14,247 nucleotides of DNA from Caldilineaceae bacterium (lineage in GTDB: Bacteria; Chloroflexota; Anaerolineae; Caldilineales; Caldilineaceae), in the NCBI GenBank assembly GCA_026645635.1, contig JAPKMV010000027.1, forward strand, positions 1 through 14,247, given 5' to 3'. Under the pieces are notes generated by a model. The model was given only the letters and a program-made list of their open reading frames with translations. It had not been told where the DNA came from and ran no database searches. Position numbers and translations under genes: made by a program. Of the stretch, positions 1 through 7,893 are shown in pieces. Position 1 is the first letter of the stretch, and every line of letters starts with the position of its first letter.

Positions 1-196
1 GTTGGCGGGCGCCGCTGTGGTGGGTGCGGTGGCGGCGAGCTTCGGCGGTGCAGTGGGCGGCTACACCGCGGCCTATCTGGCGGTCGGCGGCGTGGCGATT
101 GTGCTGACGGCGCTGGCCTTTGGGCTGAAGGGGCGGGCGGATGAGATGCAGACTGGTGCGCTGACAGCAACAGTGGGTGATGGGGTGAGCGGGTGA
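1..196 (+). CDS. C-terminal end of a probable MFS-type transporter (partial)
   Basis: The reading frame is open from the left edge and stops at TGA 194-196, so only about the last 64 residues are seen. They hold a Gly/Ala-rich segment, then an apolar stretch of about 22 residues (from GGYTAAYLAVGG to LTALAFGL), a positively charged LKGR turn, and a polar tail. This is what the last transmembrane helix and cytoplasmic tail of a major facilitator superfamily permease usually look like. The substrate cannot be told. The true start lies outside the window; the TTG at position 2 is only the first possible codon in the fragment. Another polytopic membrane protein would fit nearly as well. Confidence 0.5.
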   Translation, partial: LAGAAVVGAVAASFGGAVGGYTAAYLAVGGVAIVLTALAFGLKGRADEMQTGALTATVGDGVSG

Positions 197-271
197 GTGG
201 CTTGGCGTCGGCGCGTGACAATAAGCTACTGCTGATTTAGTCCAATAACTGAAAACGAAACGGAGTCAATT

Positions 272-751
272 ATGTTGTACACACTGACACTGGCGACCCA
301 TAACATCATGCGTTGGGTCGTGCTCATCCTGGCGATCTATGCCCTGTACCGGGTCTTCGCCGGGCTGTTCGGCAAGAAAGAATGGAGCGAGGCAGACCGC
401 AAGGCGCTGAGCTTCTACGCCATCGGCATGGACGTGCAGCTTCTGCTTGGCCTGCTGCTCTACTTTGTCCTCGGCAACTGGTTCAACATGATGACCAGCG
501 GCATGGGCAATGTGATGAGCAACAGCAGCCTGCGCTTCTTTGCCGTCGAGCATTTCTCGGTAATGCTGATCGCCGTGATCCTGGCCCACGTCGCCTCGAT
601 CATGGCCAAGCGCGGCAGCACAGACCGCGCCAAGTTCCGCAACGGCGCCATCTTCCTGACGCTCTCAGTATTGGCGGTGCTGGTGGCCATCCCGTGGGCC
701 TCGCGCCCGCTGCTGCCGGTCTTCGCGTCGATCTTGAGCTTCTTCGGGTAG
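272..751 (+). CDS. four-helix integral membrane protein, cytochrome b-like (possible haem binding)
   Basis: This is a 159-residue protein with four apolar segments at about residues 10-32, 47-68, 88-110 and 124-142 and short charged loops (GKKEWSEADRK at 34-44, KRGSTDRAKFRN at 113-124). Histidines H10, H94 and H106 lie in or at the edge of helices 1 and 3, a layout that could bind haem b. The 'HNIMRWVVL' opening and 'SFYAIGMDVQLLLGLLLYF' second helix resemble small membrane proteins often labelled 'cytochrome b' in Bacteroidetes and Chloroflexi. That label is by resemblance only. The ATG at 272 has a GGAG-type ribosome site at 261-265. A short-unit palindrome begins 8 nt after the stop. Function is unknown; a role in electron transfer or as a redox sensor in the membrane is inference. 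Confidence 0.75.
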   Translation: MLYTLTLATHNIMRWVVLILAIYALYRVFAGLFGKKEWSEADRKALSFYAIGMDVQLLLGLLLYFVLGNWFNMMTSGMGNVMSNSSLRFFAVEHFSVMLIAVILAHVASIMAKRGSTDRAKFRNGAIFLTLSVLAVLVAIPWASRPLLPVFASILSFFG

Positions 752-759
752 GAATATGG

Positions 760-864
760 CTTTGACGCAGAGGCGCGGAGAGGCAGAGATCACGCAGAGA
801 AATTCCCGCTGATTTCTCTCTGTGCATCTCTGCATCTCTGCGCCTTTGCGTCTCTGCGCCAAAG
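760..864. repeat. short-unit palindrome A (octamer CGCAGAGA/TCTCTGCG)
   Basis: Imperfect inverted repeat in the gap between the membrane protein and the TetR gene. The left arm holds four octamers (CGCAGAGG 766-773, CGCGGAGA 774-781, GGCAGAGA 782-789, CGCAGAGA 793-800). The right arm holds four complementary octamers (TCTCTGCA 827-834, TCTCTGCG 835-842, CCTTTGCG 843-850, TCTCTGCG 851-858) plus a diverged fifth at 817-826. The arms are closed outside by CTTTG 760-764 with CAAAG 860-864 and inside by GAAAT/ATTTC. RNA from either strand could fold into a long hairpin. It starts 8 nt after the stop codon at 751. Confidence 0.85.
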
Positions 865-873
865 TTGTTCCTT

Positions 874-889
874 CCTGCAGAAATGCAGG
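874..889. promoter_or_regulatory. perfect 16-bp palindrome upstream of the TetR gene (possible autoregulatory operator)
   Basis: CCTGCAGAAATGCAGG is a perfect 6-bp inverted repeat around GAAA, ending 14 nt before the ATG at 904. TetR-family repressors often bind palindromes next to their own gene, so it may be the operator. As RNA it would be a 6-bp stem with a GNRA loop directly upstream of the start, where no good Shine-Dalgarno sequence is visible. Either reading is inference. Confidence 0.35.
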
Positions 890-903
890 TTTTGTGACCG
901 CCG

Positions 904-1494
904 ATGACCCAGCACACCGACAGCCGCGACCAGATTCTTGCCCAGGCCCAGCGCCTCTTCATGGAACAGGGCTTCCGCGGCATCTCCATGCGCCAGATCG
1001 CCGAACAGGTGGGGCTGACCAAAGCCGCGCTCTACTACCATTTCCGCGACAAGGAAGAACTCTTCGTCGCCATTGTCGAGCGTTATCTGTACCGGATTGC
1101 CGAGTTGATGGATCAGGCGGCAGCCCAGGGCGGCGCCTGCCGCGCGCAGTTGACCGCCATCGTCCATGCCATCCTGACGCAGCCGGTGGACGAGCGGGCG
1201 ATCCTGCGCCTGGCCAGCCAGGAGCTGAGCAACGTCTCGCCTGACGCGCGCGGGCGCTTCCTGGCGCTCTACCATGAAAAGTTCATCGGGCGCATCGCCG
1301 CGCTGCTCGAAGCGGGCATGGCGAGCGGCGAACTGCGCAGCATGGACGCGCGTCTGGCCACCTGGACGCTCCTGGGCATGATGTATCCCTACTTCCACCC
1401 GTCGCCTTCGACCGGCTTCCAACTGGGCAGCGCCGAGATCGACGCGCTGGTGTCGATCTACTTCGACGGCCTCGCCACGGGGCAGGCAAGTTGA
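904..1494 (+). CDS. TetR/AcrR-family transcriptional regulator
   Basis: This is a 196-residue protein, a normal length for TetR regulators. The N-terminal DNA-binding domain spans about residues 7-53. Its helix-turn-helix and following helix (ISMRQIAEQVGLTKAALYYHF, ~27-47, then RDKEEL) match the classic family signature very closely. The C-terminal part (~60-196) is all-helical and should bind a ligand and dimerise; its inducer cannot be guessed. ATG 904 is the only reasonable start, because an in-frame TGA lies at 895-897. A perfect palindrome at 874-889 may be its operator. It could control the membrane protein upstream, itself, or the hydrogenase genes that follow 440 nt downstream; only the proximity speaks for the last. 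The large palindrome B begins at its stop codon. Confidence 0.93.
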   Translation: MTQHTDSRDQILAQAQRLFMEQGFRGISMRQIAEQVGLTKAALYYHFRDKEELFVAIVERYLYRIAELMDQAAAQGGACRAQLTAIVHAILTQPVDERAILRLASQELSNVSPDARGRFLALYHEKFIGRIAALLEAGMASGELRSMDARLATWTLLGMMYPYFHPSPSTGFQLGSAEIDALVSIYFDGLATGQAS

Positions 1495-1741
1495 AATAGA
1501 ACGCGGATGACGCGGATTGGGCGGATTTGCGCGGATCTAAGGTGACGTTACTTTGGAACGCAGCGTTTTTGGAGATGGCGATAGAGCACGGATCAAGAGA
1601 ATCTAACGGATCGGCTGCTGGGCGACCTGATCCGTTCTATTCTCCCAATCCGTGCTCTACACAATCAAATCTCCAGTTTTCAATCGTACATCACTTTAAT
1701 CCGCGAAAATCCGCCTAATCCGCGAAATCCGCGGTCTATTC
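1495..1741. repeat. ~247-bp long imperfect palindrome B (GCGGAT units, nested)
   Basis: The whole stretch from the TetR stop codon to 1741 reads as one long imperfect inverted repeat. The outer left arm has GCGGAT at 1503, 1512, 1521 and 1531 (spacings 9, 9, 10). The outer right arm has ATCCGC at 1699, 1709, 1718 and 1727 (10, 9, 9), an exact mirror. The middle also pairs: GGAGAT (1571) with ATCTCC (1669), and 1582-1614 with 1626-1659 (TAGAGCACGGAT against ATCCGTGCTCTA), leaving a loop of about 11 nt. Its ends (AATAGA and TCTATT) and outer units match palindrome D at 12154-12251. It fills most of a 438-nt gap without a gene. A non-autonomous mobile palindrome (MITE-like) is possible; no target-site duplication is evident. 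Confidence 0.85.
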
Positions 1742-1772
1742 CGAACGCATCAGGACGCGTCCTGCACATTCA

Positions 1773-1781
1773 CCCCCCCCC
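1773..1781 (+). repeat. homopolymer tract of nine C
   Basis: Nine consecutive C residues, followed by T and three more C, lie about 150 nt upstream of the hoxE start between palindrome B and an operator-like palindrome. Such tracts can change length by slippage or reflect a sequencing artefact. Neither can be told from one sequence. Confidence 0.6.
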
Positions 1782-1792
1782 TCCCGCTCTCA

Positions 1793-1808
1793 CTGGTCAT
1801 CTGACCAG
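1793..1808. promoter_or_regulatory. operator-like palindrome upstream of hoxE
   Basis: CTGGTCATCTGACCAG is a perfect 7-bp inverted repeat with a 2-nt centre, 124 nt before the hoxE ATG in otherwise unstructured DNA. Its half-site TGGTC resembles those of FadR-type GntR regulators, but the spacing (4 between TGGTC and GACCA) differs from the E. coli FadR site. A weak -10-like TATTCT lies at 1819-1824, which would place the palindrome near a -35 region; the match is too poor to call a promoter. A second smaller palindrome, GGACGCGTCC, lies at 1753-1762. Control of the hox genes from here is inference. Confidence 0.4.
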
Positions 1809-1932
1809 GATGCCGCCCTATTCTCCTGTCCAATCACAGACTGCGCTGTTGCGCGGTGCGTCATAGACCGTTTTACGCTATCCTGGAACACGCGCAGTCA
1901 TTCTCCGCGTTCACACGATAAGCGAGGGTTCT

Positions 1933-2454
1933 ATGGCCAGTCCAACGGCGGCAGTGCGCACCAAGCGCCGGGCAGATGACGAACATCCTTCCGGCGACCC
2001 GCGTTTCGCCCTGATCGACCGCACACTCAAACGCTTCCAGTACCAGCAGGACGCGCTGATCGAGGTGCTCCACACCGCGCAGGAGGCCTTCGGCTTTCTC
2101 AGCGACGACCTGCTCATCTATGTCGCCCATCAACTCAAACTGCCCCTCAGTTGGGTCTACGGCGTCGCCACCTTCTACCACTTTTTCACACTCAAACCCC
2201 AAGGCCAGCACAACTGCATCGTCTGCATGGGCACCGCCTGCTACGTCAAGCGCGCCGCCGAGATCGTGGCTGCGCTGCAAAAGGAGTACGGCGTGGCGCC
2301 GGGCGAAACCACCCGCGACGGGCTGCTGAGCCTGGCCACGGCGCGCTGCCTGGGCAGTTGCGGCCTGGCGCCGGTGCTCGTGCTCGACGGCGAGGTGCTC
2401 CCCCGCGAAACGCCGGAAGGGACGCTGGCGCGGGTGAAGCAGCAGGTGGGGTGA
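1933..2454 (+). CDS. hoxE: HoxE, NuoE-like [2Fe-2S] diaphorase subunit of bidirectional [NiFe] hydrogenase
   Basis: This is a 173-residue thioredoxin-fold ferredoxin of the NuoE/HoxE family. The helical N-terminal part (~25-85) carries the family stretch '[20 protein letters not shown]...[11 protein letters not shown]'. The C-terminal part binds one [2Fe-2S] cluster through C98 and C103 (CMGTAC, C-x4-C) and C139 and C143 (CLGSC, C-x3-C). It works with HoxF and HoxU as the NAD(P)H-oxidising module in the cytoplasm and is thought to help pass electrons between NAD(P)H or ferredoxin and the hydrogenase. ATG 1933 has GAGGG at 1923-1927. It is the first gene of the hox set and is followed by hoxF after 79 nt. 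NuoE of complex I is the alternative, rejected because hoxU, hoxY and hoxH follow. Confidence 0.93.
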   Translation: MASPTAAVRTKRRADDEHPSGDPRFALIDRTLKRFQYQQDALIEVLHTAQEAFGFLSDDLLIYVAHQLKLPLSWVYGVATFYHFFTLKPQGQHNCIVCMGTACYVKRAAEIVAALQKEYGVAPGETTRDGLLSLATARCLGSCGLAPVLVLDGEVLPRETPEGTLARVKQQVG

Positions 2455-2533
2455 CAGGATGCGCAGGTGGGGAGGGTGAGCGGGTGCGACTCACGTTCAC
2501 CGTGCCGGCTTGTATTTTTCCAGAGGAAATCAC

Positions 2534-4213
<1,680 letters not shown>

Positions 4214-4283
4214 AATCTCCTAATCTCTCAATCTCATAATCTCGTCGTTACAAGAGATTAGGAGATTGAGAGATTAGGAGATT
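4214..4283. repeat. short-unit palindrome C (octamer AATCTCnn) between hoxF and hoxU
   Basis: Left arm: AATCTC at 4214, 4222, 4230 and 4238, exactly 8 nt apart. Right arm: GAGATT at 4254, 4262, 4270 and 4278, also exactly 8 apart. The 30-bp arms (4214-4243 and 4254-4283) pair with one mismatch around a 10-nt loop. The element begins at the nucleotide after the hoxF stop and ends 18 nt before the hoxU ATG, so it fills the gap except for the hoxU ribosome site. In mRNA it would be a very stable AU/GC-mixed hairpin inside the operon, able to act as a partial terminator or a block to 3' decay. Confidence 0.9.
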
Positions 4284-4301
4284 GTTGAAGGGGAGAACTC
4301 T

Positions 4302-5024
<723 letters not shown>

Positions 5025-5072
5025 GGTAACAGACAATAGCTACCCGGTCTCAATAGAAGGTAGGATAAGGCT

Positions 5073-5795
5073 ATGACAAGGGATCGCAAGATTTATGCCT
5101 TTGGCACCGCCACGGCGATGGCGTTGACAATCATATTAGTTTTGATTTTGAGTCAGGAAAGAGCATCGCCAATATCGCAGTTTATCTCAAGTGAGTCCCC
5201 ATTGCCAACGGAAATCGCCAATGAAGTGGAATCGTTCCTATCGCCGCTACCCCTGCCTAGCTTCTATATGCCACCTCAGAAATCACAAGATTCTCAGACG
5301 CGCTGGATTGCATATGGTGGCAAGCAAGAAGGATTTGTCATAAGCATTCGGGAGGACTTTGTAATTCAATCGGGCAGACCAAGTAATAGCCGTTTCAGCA
5401 ACATTTACATCCACTTCCTCATTGACAATGAGAACATGAGTATCCGTGGGTTCGATAATCCATTGCGTATGCCTCTTGCCGAATTTCTCAACACGCCGGC
5501 AGTGACGATCAGCGGTGAAGTCGATCCGGCATGGCTCACGGCAAACCGAGATGAGTTTACAAAGTCGACGAAAACAGATACTACTGAACAAATTGAAGTG
5601 GTGCGTGACGACAGCGACGCGCAGGCTACGAAATCTCTAGCAGGGCCGTCAAAAATAGTGACCTATATTGGCCACGACGACATTGTCCTCGAGCTTAGAT
5701 TAGGACCAAACTCGATGGATAGTGAGTTCTATGAACCGCACACGGAAGTATTGGAACTTTATCGGACTATCGTTAGTTCAGTTAAGTTCTTTTGA
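5073..5795 (+). CDS. membrane-anchored (signal-anchor) protein of unknown family
   Basis: I do not recognise this 240-residue protein. A short basic head (MTRDRK) is followed by an apolar helix at about 7-26, so it is either secreted or anchored with the rest outside. A Ser/Pro-rich linker (~31-72, with SPLPLPSFYMPP) leads to a mixed alpha/beta-looking region (~77-240) with no cysteines and no obvious catalytic motif; it ends in hydrophobic residues (VSSVKFF). The start has GGATAAGG at 5063-5070. Codon use (ATA, TTA, AGA, many A/T third positions) differs plainly from the hox genes. The next gene begins 19 nt after its stop, so the two are probably co-transcribed. It may partner the M23 protein; that is inference from position only. 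Confidence 0.8.
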   Translation: MTRDRKIYAFGTATAMALTIILVLILSQERASPISQFISSESPLPTEIANEVESFLSPLPLPSFYMPPQKSQDSQTRWIAYGGKQEGFVISIREDFVIQSGRPSNSRFSNIYIHFLIDNENMSIRGFDNPLRMPLAEFLNTPAVTISGEVDPAWLTANRDEFTKSTKTDTTEQIEVVRDDSDAQATKSLAGPSKIVTYIGHDDIVLELRLGPNSMDSEFYEPHTEVLELYRTIVSSVKFF

Positions 5796-5814
5796 CAATA
5801 AATAGGGTAGCGTG

Positions 5815-7164
5815 ATGAAGAACCGAATCTGTACACTCATCCTGGTATATTTGGTGATTCTGCTGCTGGCGATTCCGTTTCCCGCTATGGGGTTTACCCC
5901 GAGTTCATCTACTATCAATTGGACTTTCCCAGTAGGCGGCGATGGGCACACCTATGACGTACGCAGAAATGTCAAATATGGAACCACAGTTGAAAACACC
6001 GATTATAGAGTCAGGAATCTGGATCTGATCTCAAATCGAAATGCTGGACATCTTACTTGTTTTTATGTTGGGTGGCATAGCATTTTTCATGCAGGAGTTG
6101 ACCTCTACAGGCTTTCAGGTTCAACGTCAAATGCTCAGGTCAAAGCTGTGGCGGACGGAGTGGTAGTCTATGTGTTGCCCAGCGTATATCCTGGAAACGT
6201 AGTAATCGTTCGTCATAACGTATCTGCCAGTAACATCATTTACTCGGTTTATAGCCATATACTTGCTTCCGTGTCCGCGAATCAAAACGTGCAAACAGGA
6301 GGCGAAATTGGTAGAGTGATCTATCAACAATATGATGGCAGATATCCTGAGTTCCACCCTGGACAACCGCCAGACGACTCACATCTTCACTTCGAAATGA
6401 GAAACTTCGAGGATGCAAGGGGTGTCTTCCCACAGTGTGATAACGCTGATCGAGTTGGTCCAGGATATAGTTACCCGAATGACCCAACGACCTATGGGTG
6501 GGTCGATCCCCTGAACTATATCAATGCAAGAATCCCTAAACAGCCGCGAGCCTTTTTGCCACTTGTTCAATCGAGCGCTTCGGCAACCGAATGTCAGGAA
6601 AGCGAGAACCTAATCGTGAATGGGAACTTCGCTGCTGGATCAAGCTCCGACCCTATCCCATGGTTGCCAGTTGCCACTTCATTTGATTGGGGTCCTCTGA
6701 TCTTGACTGTTGATGGGAACCGGCTTGCAAAGATGGGCAACTATGAAACCGAAGGTGTTACTGATGAGGAGCTAACTCAGAGTTTCACGATTCCAGGAGG
6801 TACTGAGCGCCTGGAATGGAAATACTCGTTTCTGTTGCAGACTACCGATGACACTGGTATACCACACGACTACTTTTCTCTTGAATTACTAGATGCGACA
6901 ACCGGATTATCATTATTGAGCTCCAACACTTGCGGATACGATAATACATACCACTGGCGGGGTCAGTGGTATGCGGGTACGTGCAACATTAGATCAGTGT
7001 CACAATTCGGCGGCCGCAAAGTAAGAATCGCCTACATTGGTCGAGTCAATGGCGATTTCAACTTTAGTTCTTTTTCAGTAGATAACGTCCAGGTGTTGAC
7101 CCACTGTAGCACTCAAGGAAGCGGGTCTTCAACCAATTACCCTAGCGCCCAGTCTATGCCTTAG
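5815..7164 (+). CDS. secreted M23 (LytM-type) metallopeptidase with C-terminal domain
   Basis: This 449-residue protein has a signal peptide (apolar ~7-22, probable cleavage near PAMGF). The M23 domain spans about 75-200 and keeps the expected zinc/catalytic set: H92 and D96 (HAGVD, HxxxD), H148 (YSH) and H190-x-H192 (HLHFE). M23 enzymes cut peptide cross-links in peptidoglycan or related peptides outside the membrane. Residues 246-251 (AFLPLV) form a short linker. The rest (~262-430, starting ENLIVNGNFA) looks like a jelly-roll, carbohydrate-binding type domain. ATG 5815 is preferred over GTG 5812 one codon upstream; GGG at 5804-5806 serves either. Composition is AT-rich like its upstream neighbour. 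The location between hoxU and hoxY is odd for a cell-wall enzyme. Confidence 0.85.
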   Translation: MKNRICTLILVYLVILLLAIPFPAMGFTPSSSTINWTFPVGGDGHTYDVRRNVKYGTTVENTDYRVRNLDLISNRNAGHLTCFYVGWHSIFHAGVDLYRLSGSTSNAQVKAVADGVVVYVLPSVYPGNVVIVRHNVSASNIIYSVYSHILASVSANQNVQTGGEIGRVIYQQYDGRYPEFHPGQPPDDSHLHFEMRNFEDARGVFPQCDNADRVGPGYSYPNDPTTYGWVDPLNYINARIPKQPRAFLPLVQSSASATECQESENLIVNGNFAAGSSSDPIPWLPVATSFDWGPLILTVDGNRLAKMGNYETEGVTDEELTQSFTIPGGTERLEWKYSFLLQTTDDTGIPHDYFSLELLDATTGLSLLSSNTCGYDNTYHWRGQWYAGTCNIRSVSQFGGRKVRIAYIGRVNGDFNFSSFSVDNVQVLTHCSTQGSGSSTNYPSAQSMP

Positions 7165-7250
7165 CCGATCTAGCAAATCGTACATCGGAGCAATCAAATC
7201 AGTGCCTTGCTGAAGATTGCATATTATGACAAAAACAATAAACGGTGACT

Positions 7251-7784
7251 ATGCACAAACTACGCTTCGCAACCGCCTGGCTCGGCGGCTGCTCCGGCTG
7301 CCACATGAGCTTTCTCGATCTCGATGAGAAGCTCATCGACCTGGCCGACAAGATCGTGTTGGTCTACAGCCCCATCGCCGACGTCAAGGAGTTCCCGGAG
7401 AACGTGGACGTGACACTGGTCGAGGGCGCAGTGGCCAACCTGGACAACCTCAAGCTGGCGCAGGAGATCCGCGCGCGCAGCCGGCTGGTGGTGAGCTTCG
7501 GTGACTGTGCGGTGACGGGCAACGTGCCCAGCCTGCGCAACAAGCTGGGCGTCGACGACCTGCTCACCGCGGTCTACCACGAAGGGCCGGGGCGCCATCC
7601 CACCGGCGGCGACGAGATCATGCCGCGGCTGCTGCCCAAGGTGCTGCCGCTGCACCAGGTCGTCAAGGTGGACGCGTTCCTGCCCGGCTGCCCGCCCGAC
7701 GCGGAGCGCATCTGGGCCGCGGTGAGCGCGCTGCTGGCCGGGGAACCGGTGGTGCTGGAACCGAACATGCGCACCTTCGGCTGA
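7251..7784 (+). CDS. hoxY: HoxY, small subunit of bidirectional [NiFe] hydrogenase
   Basis: This is a 177-residue protein, the short form of [NiFe] small subunit typical of group 3d enzymes. C14 and C17 (GGCSGCHMS), C86 (FGDCAVTGN) and C147 (PGCPPD) bind the single proximal [4Fe-4S] cluster that links the Ni-Fe site in HoxH to the diaphorase. There is no twin-arginine signal, so the enzyme is cytoplasmic. I chose ATG 7251; an in-frame GTG at 7245 would add two residues. The ribosome site is weak (AACGG at 7241-7245). Composition returns to GC-rich here. The gene sits between the AT-rich insert upstream and the CotH gene downstream, separated from its partner hoxH by 2.9 kb. Confidence 0.95.
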   Translation: MHKLRFATAWLGGCSGCHMSFLDLDEKLIDLADKIVLVYSPIADVKEFPENVDVTLVEGAVANLDNLKLAQEIRARSRLVVSFGDCAVTGNVPSLRNKLGVDDLLTAVYHEGPGRHPTGGDEIMPRLLPKVLPLHQVVKVDAFLPGCPPDAERIWAAVSALLAGEPVVLEPNMRTFG

Positions 7785-7893
7785 CGAACCGGTGGTGTAT
7801 ACTGGACGTTGATGAAGTGCGCGCCGCTGCTGCTCCCTCTGCACCCACTGCGCGCCAGACGACGATCCCAGGGATACATCACCGGAAAAGGCT

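Noticed and set aside
1527..1718. 63-codon open frame between tetR and hoxE
   Set aside because: It lies wholly within long palindrome B; the translation is just read-through of the repeat units.
4214..4283. Regular 8-nt repeats resembling a tiny CRISPR or iteron array
   Set aside because: The units are too short, have no spacers and are arranged as an inverted pair, so neither CRISPR nor a replication origin is supported.
7165..7190. Weak inverted repeat CCGAT...ATCGG after the M23 gene as a terminator
   Set aside because: Only five pairs, a long loop and no T-run; not better than chance.
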